Below are positions 25,442 through 33,556 of a stretch of 64,000 nucleotides of DNA, one piece after another. How positions within the stretch are numbered: the first letter of the stretch is position 1; each line of letters opens with the position of its first letter. The DNA comes from Bacillota bacterium (GTDB lineage Bacteria; Bacillota; Clostridia; Christensenellales; Aristaeellaceae), in NCBI GenBank assembly GCA_023415715.1, contig JAEZJP010000263.1, positions 4,497 through 68,496 on the forward strand, read 5' to 3'. The notes under the pieces are model-generated. The model did no database searches. It was not told the origin of the DNA and was given only the letters and a program-made list of their open reading frames with translations. A program made the translations under genes and the position numbers.

Positions 25442-25510
25442 ATATACCAAATTGACCTTCCGTATATGTTGGGCGGTTTTTAAAACTTACATATGCATAG
25501 GAGGAAGACC

Positions 25511-27532
25511 ATGAAAAAGTACGTTTCCCTGCTGCTCGCCGCCACTTTGATGTTGACGGCACTGGCTGCCATCCCCGCAGCGTCGGCCAGCCCCGATACC
25601 ACGCAAAAGGAAGCCCCCATACTTTTAGAGCAGGTTGCCGCTGGCAAACTGCCGCCCCTTGAGGAACGCCTGCCGGTGGCATCCGACGTCATGGTGGAGC
25701 CCGATGTGGTATCCCTTGGCCAGTACGGCGGCAGCATTACCATGCAATCCAACGACAACGGCCGCTGGAGCGCCTGGGGCTACATTGCCGAGCAGAGCAT
25801 GTTCCGCTTCAAGCAGGACGGTTCAGGCGAAGTGGAAGCCAACGTCTGCAAAGAGTTCTACCCCAACGAAGATTCCACGGTGTGGACCATCAAGCTGCGC
25901 GAAGGCATGAAATGGTCCGACGGCCAACCCTTCACCGCGGATGACGTTCTGTTCTACTACGACCATATGTCCACCCCGGCTTTGAACGAGGACCGCACCG
26001 CAGTGGCCACCGATGCCGCCGGCTACTACAGCGCATACACCTCCAAGCCCTACAACTGCTATCAGGCGTCAAAGGACGGCAAAAAGTACTGGGCTAAATT
26101 TGACAAGGTGAACGACTATGAGTTCACCGTGACCTTCGTGGCCCCCAAGCCCTCCTTTGCCCAGGATGTGGCTGTGGACAACAAGTGGATGTTCCTGCCC
26201 AAGCACTTCTATGTAAACTACGTAGCCCGCAAGGACGGCGTGGCGGACGATCCCACCTTCCCGCTGATCACCGAAGAGCAGGCCCTTGCAAATGCCAACA
26301 AAGACTTTGGCAAGCAGTGGGATTCCTACTCCACCATGGGCAAGGCCATCGGCTATTACAACTGGGACTACGCTATCGTTCCCCAGCTGCGCAGCTTCAT
26401 CGCCGTGAAGGACAACTGGAACGTGGTTGGCGAGACGTATGAACTGGTCCGCAACCCCTACTTCTGGAAGACCGACAGCGAAGGCCGCCAGCTGCCTTAC
26501 CTGGACAGTGTGAAGTACAAAATCATCAACGAACAGGATCAAATTACCCTGGCTGCCAGCGCAGGCGAGTTTGACATCATTGATCCGGCCGACTTCGCCG
26601 TCGTCGCCACCGCTTTGAAGGATACCCACACGCTTAGGCCCTGGGCTTCCGCGGCCTGGTCGACCGATGAAAACATTCAGCTCAACCAGACGACCAAAGA
26701 CCTTGACAAGCGTGCGTTGTTCCAGGACAAACGCTTCCGCGAGGCTCTCAGCATCTGCGTGGACCGCAACCTCATGAACGAAACGCTGCGCAACGGCATG
26801 TCCAAGCCCTGGCAGGCTTCCGTAGGCGAAGGGCTGCTGGGTTATGACGCCGAATGGTCCGCCAAATGGACGGAATATGATGTGGACAAAGCCAACGCCC
26901 TGATGGACGAGATCACCGAGCCCTGGGACAAGGCAGAGGGAACCTACCGCAAGATGAAGGGCACCGACAAGGAAGTTGAGATCATTCTAACCATCAACGA
27001 TCCCTCCAAGTTCGGCGACTTCGTATCCCTCCTGCAGTCCGCATACAAGGCCATCGGCGTAAAGCTCAGCGACAAAGTGGACGCCGATTCCCGTACCACC
27101 ATGCTCTCCAACGATGTGGAAGCTTCCATCGAAGTGACCAGCGTTTCCACCCCCGCCCTGCGGCCTGATTCCATCGTGCCCATGCGGAACGTGGCCTTCT
27201 GGCACTCCGCCTACGGCAAGTGGTATGAGGATGGCAAGAGCGAGGCCAATGGCGGCATCGCGCCCACCGGCGACGTGCTGAAGCTGATCGAAGCCTATGA
27301 CCGCATGAAGGCCGCCAACGGCCCCGACCGTGATAAGATCGTTGCGGAATGCGTGCAGGAGATTTATAATCTGCATAAGGAAAACATCTGGCTCATTGGC
27401 TACCTGGCTCCGCTGCCTTCCCGCAACCTGGTCAACAACAAGCTCCACAACTTCAAGGAAGGCCTGCTGAGCGTGGACGAATTCCGCTTCCTGGGCCTGG
27501 GCCGTCCCGAACAGTGGTGGATCGAGCAATAA
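25511..27532 (+). CDS. ABC importer family 5 substrate-binding protein
   Basis: A 673-residue exported binding protein. The ATG at 25511 follows AGGAGGA; a start six codons earlier would overlap that site. The signal peptide is MKKYVSLLLAATLMLTALAA with cleavage near ASASP, and there is no lipobox cysteine. The SBP_bac_5 core starts with LGQYGGSITMQ and includes WTIKLREGMKWSDGQPFTADDV. The preceding segment GKLPPLEERLPVASDVMV is typical of the long subgroup that carries oligosaccharides rather than peptides. With GH95, GH38-like and AraC genes around it, an oligosaccharide substrate is the better guess. Confidence 0.9.
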   Translation: MKKYVSLLLAATLMLTALAAIPAASASPDTTQKEAPILLEQVAAGKLPPLEERLPVASDVMVEPDVVSLGQYGGSITMQSNDNGRWSAWGYIAEQSMFRFKQDGSGEVEANVCKEFYPNEDSTVWTIKLREGMKWSDGQPFTADDVLFYYDHMSTPALNEDRTAVATDAAGYYSAYTSKPYNCYQASKDGKKYWAKFDKVNDYEFTVTFVAPKPSFAQDVAVDNKWMFLPKHFYVNYVARKDGVADDPTFPLITEEQALANANKDFGKQWDSYSTMGKAIGYYNWDYAIVPQLRSFIAVKDNWNVVGETYELVRNPYFWKTDSEGRQLPYLDSVKYKIINEQDQITLAASAGEFDIIDPADFAVVATALKDTHTLRPWASAAWSTDENIQLNQTTKDLDKRALFQDKRFREALSICVDRNLMNETLRNGMSKPWQASVGEGLLGYDAEWSAKWTEYDVDKANALMDEITEPWDKAEGTYRKMKGTDKEVEIILTINDPSKFGDFVSLLQSAYKAIGVKLSDKVDADSRTTMLSNDVEASIEVTSVSTPALRPDSIVPMRNVAFWHSAYGKWYEDGKSEANGGIAPTGDVLKLIEAYDRMKAANGPDRDKIVAECVQEIYNLHKENIWLIGYLAPLPSRNLVNNKLHNFKEGLLSVDEFRFLGLGRPEQWWIEQ

Positions 27533-27584
27533 GCGCTGCATCCTTAAGCAAGGCAAAGTCCTTTGGACAGTGCCCTGCAGGCAA

Positions 27585-27621
27585 ACACGAACCATGCGGC
27601 CAATAGCCGCATGGTTCGTGT
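27585..27621 (+). terminator. intercistronic hairpin within the ABC operon
   Basis: Perfect 15-base arms ACACGAACCATGCGG (27585-27599) and CCGCATGGTTCGTGT (27607-27621) with a 7-base loop lie between the binding protein and the first permease, with only ATTA after them. This is probably a partial terminator or RNA-stabilising hairpin that lets the binding protein be made in excess. Confidence 0.75.
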
Positions 27622-27651
27622 ATTAAGCTCAGCACAGAGAGGGGCACAAGG

Positions 27652-28644
27652 ATGGAAAAAGGGAGATACATCATAAAACGCCTGCTGCTGGCAGCCATCA
27701 CCCTGTTGCTGATCACATTTGTTGTGTTTTTTGTGATCCAGCTTCCGCCAGGGGATTATGTGGATACGCTTGTCGCCAAGGCGATTTCCGAGGGCGAGCG
27801 GGTAACGGAGGCGGAAATACAGCTCCTTCGGGAAACGTACGGTGTCAACCGGCCTTTTATGGTGCAGTATTTTGCCTGGCTGGGCGGCATCGTGACGGGT
27901 GATTGGGGTACCTCGTTCTACTATCATCAGGATATTCTCGTTAAAATCGGCGAGACGCTGGGTATCACTTTGACCCTTTCCATCTGCACCATGTTCTTTA
28001 CGTACCTGATATCCATCCCCATTGCCATCTACTCGGCCAAGCACCAGTATTCCGCAGGGGATTATCTTTTTACCTTCATAGGCTTTATCGGCATGGCCAT
28101 ACCTAATTTTTTATTTGCAATACTGCTCATGTACGCTTCCTACAAGTTATTCGGTGATCCGCTGATGGGCCTGCCGGAATACGGCATCACTTCCTTTGCC
28201 ACATTCCTTGAGTGGGCAAAGCGGATGCTGATCCCCATACTCGTTATCGGCACCAGCGGCACCTGCGGCCTGATACGGTCCATCCGGGCGCAGATGCTGG
28301 ATGAACAGGGTCAGCCCTACGTGCTGGCCATCAGGGCCAAGGGCGTCAGCGAAGGCGCCATCACCTTCAAATATCAGATGCGGGCAGTGTTAAATCCCAT
28401 CGTCAGCGGCCTTGGCGGCATGATTTCCGGCATATTCAACGGCAGCACCATCACCGCCATCGTTCTGATGCTGCCCACGCTGGGCCCGGTACTTTTAAAG
28501 GCCTTACAGACTCAGGATATTTACCTTTCAGGCGGCATACTGCTGATTTCGGCGATACTGGTCGTTATCGGCAATTTGATTTCCGATCTGCTTCTGGCGG
28601 TGCTCGATCCGCGCATCAAGCTGTTGGAGGAGAGACAAAAATGA
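27652..28644 (+). CDS. ABC importer permease, DppB/OppB type
   Basis: A 330-residue permease with six predicted helices. The N-terminal IIKRLLLAAITLLLITFVVFF and the family motif REQYGL-like LRETYGVNRPFMVQYFAWL are present, and the EAA loop lies at GVSEGAITFKYQMRAVLNP. It pairs with the next permease, whose start overlaps its stop by ATGA. Confidence 0.92.
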   Translation: MEKGRYIIKRLLLAAITLLLITFVVFFVIQLPPGDYVDTLVAKAISEGERVTEAEIQLLRETYGVNRPFMVQYFAWLGGIVTGDWGTSFYYHQDILVKIGETLGITLTLSICTMFFTYLISIPIAIYSAKHQYSAGDYLFTFIGFIGMAIPNFLFAILLMYASYKLFGDPLMGLPEYGITSFATFLEWAKRMLIPILVIGTSGTCGLIRSIRAQMLDEQGQPYVLAIRAKGVSEGAITFKYQMRAVLNPIVSGLGGMISGIFNGSTITAIVLMLPTLGPVLLKALQTQDIYLSGGILLISAILVVIGNLISDLLLAVLDPRIKLLEERQK

Positions 28645-29828
28645 GTCTGCAAGACATACCCGCCTCGGTTGCTGAGGCCGCCCTGAGCGAAAAAGAAAAA
28701 CGGGCGCTTGAGAAGAATCGAGCGAAGCAGGAGAAATATTACCTTTCTTCCCAATGGAAGCTGATGGGCCGCAAGCTCCTCCGGCACAAGCTGGCGGTGA
28801 TCAGCTTTATCGTACTGGGTATTTTGTATTTTTGCGCCATTTTTGCGCCCTTCCTTTCGCCCAAGGGCTTGGAGGATTATTCCGGATCCTATTCCAATGC
28901 GCCGCCCACAAGGATCCATTTCTTTCACAACGGAGAATACATAGGCCCCTTCGTGTACCGGTTTACTATTGAAAGGGACCTGTATGAGAATAAATACTTC
29001 AAGGAAGATACTTCGCAGCCTTTTCCTTTGAGATTTTTCGCGAAGGGTGTTTCGTACAAGATATTGGGCTTTATCCCAGGCGACATTCATTTATTCGAAG
29101 TGGACAATACAAACCTTCCCAAAGGCAAGGATCCTACCCAGGTGCTTTTGTTCGGCGGGGACAAACTGGGCCGCGACCTGTTTTCCCGCGTGCTTCTGGG
29201 AAGCCAGATTTCCCTTACTGTTCCGCTTTTAGGAACGCTCATCTCCTTTGTGCTGGCCGTGATCATAGGCAGCATATCGGGCTACTACGGCGGCATTGCG
29301 GATATCATTATCCAGCGGATCATTGAGGTATTGTCGTCTTTCCCAACGCTTCCCTTATGGATGGCCCTTTCTGCCGCCATACCTGCTGGAATCCCGGTAA
29401 CGCAGGTGTTTTTGTTCATTACTGTCATCATGAGCCTCTTAAGCTGGCCGGGGCTGGCACGCACGGTGCGTTCCAAATTCCTGTCGCTGAAAAAGGCGGA
29501 CTTTATCATGGCGGCCAGGCTGTCCGGCGTATCGGACGCATCCATCATCCGCCGCCATCTGGTCCCCGGCTTCATGAGCTACCTGATCGTAAGTCTTACC
29601 CTGGGGGTGCCCCAAATGATACTTGGCGAAACCTCCATGAGCTTCCTGGGCCTTGGCATGCGCGCGCCGGCCACCAGCTGGGGCGTGCTTTTGCAGGAAT
29701 GCCAGAGCATAGGCAACATTGCCAACTGCCCATGGAAGCTGATCCCGCTTTTATTTGTGGGCTTGGCAGTGCTGGCCTTCAACTTCCTGGGCGACGGCCT
29801 GCGGGATGCCGCCGACCCGTATAAGTGA
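28641..29828 (+). CDS. ABC importer permease, DppC/OppC type, with extracytoplasmic insert
   Basis: A 395-residue permease, about 100 residues longer than classic DppC. After a charged cytoplasmic N-terminus and first helix (about residues 52-75) there is an extracytoplasmic segment of about 90 residues before GGDKLGRDLFSRVLLGSQIS, where the conserved core begins. The EAA loop is ARLSGVSDASIIRRHLVPG. Long inserts at this point occur in permeases paired with family 5 binding proteins. It overlaps the previous gene and is followed 11 bases later by the first ATPase. Confidence 0.92.
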   Translation: MSLQDIPASVAEAALSEKEKRALEKNRAKQEKYYLSSQWKLMGRKLLRHKLAVISFIVLGILYFCAIFAPFLSPKGLEDYSGSYSNAPPTRIHFFHNGEYIGPFVYRFTIERDLYENKYFKEDTSQPFPLRFFAKGVSYKILGFIPGDIHLFEVDNTNLPKGKDPTQVLLFGGDKLGRDLFSRVLLGSQISLTVPLLGTLISFVLAVIIGSISGYYGGIADIIIQRIIEVLSSFPTLPLWMALSAAIPAGIPVTQVFLFITVIMSLLSWPGLARTVRSKFLSLKKADFIMAARLSGVSDASIIRRHLVPGFMSYLIVSLTLGVPQMILGETSMSFLGLGMRAPATSWGVLLQECQSIGNIANCPWKLIPLLFVGLAVLAFNFLGDGLRDAADPYK

Positions 29829-29839
29829 GGTGTTGAGAT

Positions 29840-30889
29840 ATGAAGGAAACGGGGCAAACCGTGCTTACGGTATCGGGCCTTCAAATCAGCATCAAGCTGG
29901 ATGAGGGCCTCCTCACGCCGGTCAGAGGTGTGGATTTTATCTTGCGGGCCAACGAAACACTGGGGCTGGTGGGGGAATCCGGCTGCGGAAAGAGCCTGAC
30001 CTGCAAGGCCGTGCTTGGCATCAACAGCAAAAACTGCAAAACGGCGGGCAGGATCGATTTTACGGACGAAAGCGGTCAAACACGCGACTTGCTGGCCATG
30101 AAGTTTGGCAGCAAGGAAATCAGGGACTTAAGGGGCAAGAGCATTGCCATGATCTTTCAGGAGCCCATGAGCGCGTTTTCACCCCTGTATACGGTGGGCA
30201 GTCAGCTTTCAGAGAGCGCGCGCATCCATTTGGGCAAGAGCAGGCAGGAAGCCAGGAAGCTAGTACTGGAAGCCATGAAAAGGGTGGGGATCGCCAACCC
30301 CGAAAAGAGGTTTGACCAGCACCCCCACGAGTTTTCCGGCGGCATGCTTCAAAGGGCGCTGATCGCCATGGCGCTGCTATGCAGCCCCCGCATTCTGATT
30401 GCAGACGAACCCACCACCGCACTGGATGTAACCATACAGGCGCAGATACTGGACCTGCTAAAGCTTTTGCAAAAGGATTACGGGATGTCCATCCTCTACA
30501 TCACCCATGATCTGGGCACTGTGGCACAGCTATGCGACCGTGTGGCTGTCATGTACCTTGGCCGCATCATTGAAACGGGGCCCACGATGGAGATATTCAA
30601 AAATCCCGTTCATCCCTATACCAGGGGGTTGATCGGCTCTGTGCACAAGATCGGAGGGGGAAAGGAACGGCTCTTTTCCATCAAGGGCCATGTGCCCCTG
30701 GCCATGAACCTCATCGACCGCTGTTCCTTCTATGACCGGTGCACGTACAAGGATACGGGCGTTTGCTCCGCAAGGGAGCCCGGACTTGTGAAAGTGGGCG
30801 AGGACCACTACGCAGCCTGCTTTGAGCCCTGGGATGGGCAAAAGGCTGAACATGGGGAGGAGGAAGCGCAATGCCTGAAACGATCCTGA
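29840..30889 (+). CDS. ABC importer ATPase, DppD/OppD type
   Basis: A 349-residue ATPase with Walker A GESGCGKS, signature [15 protein letters not shown], Walker [13 protein letters not shown] and the switch His in YITHDLG. The C-terminal oligo_HPY extension has the cysteines [15 protein letters not shown] typical of the family, which may bind an Fe-S cluster. Its last 19 bases overlap the next ATPase gene. Confidence 0.95.
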   Translation: MKETGQTVLTVSGLQISIKLDEGLLTPVRGVDFILRANETLGLVGESGCGKSLTCKAVLGINSKNCKTAGRIDFTDESGQTRDLLAMKFGSKEIRDLRGKSIAMIFQEPMSAFSPLYTVGSQLSESARIHLGKSRQEARKLVLEAMKRVGIANPEKRFDQHPHEFSGGMLQRALIAMALLCSPRILIADEPTTALDVTIQAQILDLLKLLQKDYGMSILYITHDLGTVAQLCDRVAVMYLGRIIETGPTMEIFKNPVHPYTRGLIGSVHKIGGGKERLFSIKGHVPLAMNLIDRCSFYDRCTYKDTGVCSAREPGLVKVGEDHYAACFEPWDGQKAEHGEEEAQCLKRS

Positions 30890-31875
30890 AGGTGGAAGGG
30901 CTGAACATGGTGTTTTCCTCCGGCAAGACCCATGTGAAGGCCGTGAATAACGTCAGCTTCAACGTGAACGCGGGGGAAACGGTGGGCATCGTGGGGGAAT
31001 CGGGCTGCGGCAAAACAACGCTTGGCCGCTGCATCGTTCGCGCTTACAATGCGACTTCCGGCAAGGTTCTGTACAAGGCCGCGGACGGGGCGGAGTACGA
31101 CCTGCAGCACATCACAAAAAAGCAGCTGAAAGCTATCCGCAAGGAAGTTCAAATGATCTTTCAGGACCCGTATTCTTCTTTGGACCCCAGGATGACGGTG
31201 TATGACATCATTTCAGAACCGCTGCGGGCCAATTTCCCTCAAATGCCCAAAAAAGAAATGGAAGAGCGGGTCAAAACCATAGCCTCCAAGGTGGGGCTTA
31301 ACCCAAGCTACTTAAAGCGCTACCCCCACGCCTTTTCCGGCGGGCAGCGGCAACGCATCGGCATCGCCAGGGCGCTGGTACTCTATCCGCGCCTGATCGT
31401 TTGCGACGAAGCTGTGTCGGCGCTGGATGTTTCCGTGCAGGCCCAGGTGGTGAACCTTTTAAAAGATTTGCAGGAGGAAATGAACCTCACCTACATTTTC
31501 ATCAGCCATGACTTGTCCGTGGTTGAGCATATTTCAGACAAGGTGGGCGTGATGTATCTTGGAAAAATTGTGGAATACGCGTCCACGGAGCAGCTGTTCC
31601 AAAAACCTTTGCACCCTTATACCGAGGCGCTGCTTTCCGCCGTGCCGGTAGCCGACCCCAGCGTAAACATGCAGCGCATTCCCCTGGAGGGCGAGATTCC
31701 CAACCCTGCCAACGCCCCGTCAGGCTGCCATTTCCACACAAGGTGCCGCTACTGCATGGAATCCTGCAAGGAACGGGAAACGGAGATCAGGGAGATGGAA
31801 GGCCAAAGGTTTGTGGCCTGCCTCCGGTGTGAAGAGCTTGCCCTGAAGGGCATCGTTACCTCCGCTACGGCGTGA
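30871..31875 (+). CDS. ABC importer ATPase, DppF/OppF type
   Basis: A 334-residue ATPase with Walker [10 protein letters not shown], signature [15 protein letters not shown], Walker [13 protein letters not shown] and switch His in FISHDLS. The C-terminus keeps the [14 protein letters not shown] cysteine set. With the preceding ATPase it forms the heterodimeric motor of the importer encoded from 25511. Confidence 0.95.
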   Translation: MPETILKVEGLNMVFSSGKTHVKAVNNVSFNVNAGETVGIVGESGCGKTTLGRCIVRAYNATSGKVLYKAADGAEYDLQHITKKQLKAIRKEVQMIFQDPYSSLDPRMTVYDIISEPLRANFPQMPKKEMEERVKTIASKVGLNPSYLKRYPHAFSGGQRQRIGIARALVLYPRLIVCDEAVSALDVSVQAQVVNLLKDLQEEMNLTYIFISHDLSVVEHISDKVGVMYLGKIVEYASTEQLFQKPLHPYTEALLSAVPVADPSVNMQRIPLEGEIPNPANAPSGCHFHTRCRYCMESCKERETEIREMEGQRFVACLRCEELALKGIVTSATA

Positions 31876-31885
31876 GATGAAATCG

Positions 31886-31905
31886 GAAAATGACTCGTCA
31901 TTTTC
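31886..31905. repeat. 20-bp perfect palindrome after the ABC operon
   Basis: GAAAATGAC TC GTCATTTTC pairs over 9 bases with a 2-base centre and has no T-tract on the plus side. Its core AAATGAC / GTCATTT is the same as that of the hairpin at 40999-41025. Confidence 0.6.
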
Positions 31906-31962
31906 TCGAATCAAAGTAAGCCGCATGGGATGACAGGCTGCGGCGGATAGGATACAATAGGA

Positions 31963-32538
31963 ATGGATAGAGAACTGATTGTTTTTATAGATTGCGGCGA
32001 CACGATTGTGGATGAATCCACGCAAATATTCGCGGAAAGCGATTATGTACTCAAAGCGGAACTTATACCTGGCGCGGGGGAAATGCTAAGGCAGCTGCAT
32101 GGCGAAGGGTACCGCCTGGCCCTGGTAGCCGACGGGAGGTCTTCTTCCTTCCATAACATTTTCCGGGAGCTTGGCCTTTCCCATATATTTGAGTCGTGGA
32201 CCATCTCGGAAGAAGTGGGTGTCTGCAAGCCGGACGAGCGCATGTTCAGGACGGCCATGGCCCAAATGAAGCTGACGGAAGATGACCTTTACCGAATCGT
32301 AATGATCGGCAACAATCTGAAAAGGGATGTGTTGGGCGCCAACCGGATGGGTATCACCTCCATTCTGCTTAGTTTCAGCCCGCGGTACGGGATGCAGCCT
32401 GCAACAGAGGAAGAAATACCTGATTATGTGGCGGCCATGCCTTGCGAGATACCGGAACTTATTCACCAGTTGGAGCTGCAGGTCAAAAACCGGCGTATTC
32501 TAAAAAACCAAACGCCGGCAGCTTGGCCTTCTGAGTAA
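31963..32538 (+). CDS. HAD-superfamily hydrolase
   Basis: A 191-residue hydrolase. Motif I is FIDCGDTIVDE; the nucleophile Asp10 is kept while the second acidic position is Gly, as in a subset of HAD proteins. Motif II is LVADGRSS (Thr/Ser), motif III the Lys of GVCKPDERMF, and motif IV IVMIGNNLKRDVLGANRMG with Asn in place of one acidic residue. Sugar phosphates are the usual substrates. The ribosome site is weak (AGGAT, long spacing) and TACAAT lies just upstream, so translation may be low or coupled. It lies between the importer and the AraC gene in the same direction. Confidence 0.85.
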   Translation: MDRELIVFIDCGDTIVDESTQIFAESDYVLKAELIPGAGEMLRQLHGEGYRLALVADGRSSSFHNIFRELGLSHIFESWTISEEVGVCKPDERMFRTAMAQMKLTEDDLYRIVMIGNNLKRDVLGANRMGITSILLSFSPRYGMQPATEEEIPDYVAAMPCEIPELIHQLELQVKNRRILKNQTPAAWPSE

Positions 32539-32554
32539 AGAGGAGGCGGCTTAC

Positions 32555-33532
32555 ATGGACGAAACGCCTATCATAAACGGGACAATCCACATCAGCAGCA
32601 AGTCGCACCTGAACCTTACGTTCAACCTGTATCAGTGCGGCTTAAATGAGATTCCGCCCGGAGGCATTTTGTCCATCAAGGCTACAGATACCTTTACCCT
32701 TGTGTATGTGAACCAGGGCACAGCCCTTTTGGAGTCCAACAGCCTGGCTTATAAACTGAATGCGTCAAACGGTTTCTTTTCCTTTCCCGATTTGTCGTAT
32801 GAGTTGAAAAATGCCGACGTCGAGCCTCTTGTGGTCACCTGGCTTTGCTTTTCCGGGTACACGGTGGAAAATTACCTGAACCGCGCCAACATCACACGTA
32901 CAAAGCCAGTATTTTTAGACGGCGAGGGGGCGGTGGGGGAGAAGTTTCAGCGGTTGTATGCGGCGGCACATAAGCTGCCCAACCGCTATTGCCGCATGGT
33001 TTCCACGCTGTACGACATTTTCAGCTACCTTTTGGATGTGAACCCCACAAAGCAGAGCGACAGCTATGTGGACAACGCCGACTTTTTTGCCGTAAAGGCC
33101 GTTGATTTTATTGAGCATAATTACACCAGGGAAATCTCCGTTGACGATATCGCCAACGCTCTTGGCATATCCAGAAAGCACTTATACGTGATCTTCAACA
33201 ACACATTAAAAATATCGCCCAAGCAGTATCTGATCTATTATAGGATAGACAGGGCATGCATGCGTTTACAGTTAAGTTCCCAGTCGGTGTTGGAGATTTC
33301 CGAATCGGTAGGATATACCAACCAGTTTTATTTCGCCAAGGAGTTCAAGCGTCTCACGGGAATGACGCCCAGCGAGTACAGGAAAAACCCCCAGCCGCGC
33401 GATCTGTTCAGCTACCGCACTTTCGTGCCCACCCTCAAGGAGAATGCTTCGGACCATTCCCTGGACTTGCCCATGGAGGAAGTCATATTGTCGGTGTATG
33501 CACCTCCCCTGCCGGTGAACAAGGAAAAATAA
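32555..33532 (+). CDS. AraC-family transcriptional regulator
   Basis: A 325-residue regulator with an N-terminal cupin-like ligand-binding domain (about residues 15-100, including HLNLTFNLYQCG) and a C-terminal double helix-turn-helix (about 185-285: VDDIANALGISRKHLYVIF, then SVGYTNQFYFAKEFKRLTG). A strong GAGGAGG precedes the ATG. It lies between the importer/HAD genes and the fucosidase gene, and is the natural candidate regulator of this locus and of the inverted-repeat region at 25070-25450. Confidence 0.92.
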   Translation: MDETPIINGTIHISSKSHLNLTFNLYQCGLNEIPPGGILSIKATDTFTLVYVNQGTALLESNSLAYKLNASNGFFSFPDLSYELKNADVEPLVVTWLCFSGYTVENYLNRANITRTKPVFLDGEGAVGEKFQRLYAAAHKLPNRYCRMVSTLYDIFSYLLDVNPTKQSDSYVDNADFFAVKAVDFIEHNYTREISVDDIANALGISRKHLYVIFNNTLKISPKQYLIYYRIDRACMRLQLSSQSVLEISESVGYTNQFYFAKEFKRLTGMTPSEYRKNPQPRDLFSYRTFVPTLKENASDHSLDLPMEEVILSVYAPPLPVNKEK

Positions 33533-33556
33533 GTTTTTTAGGACAGCGTGAGAAGA

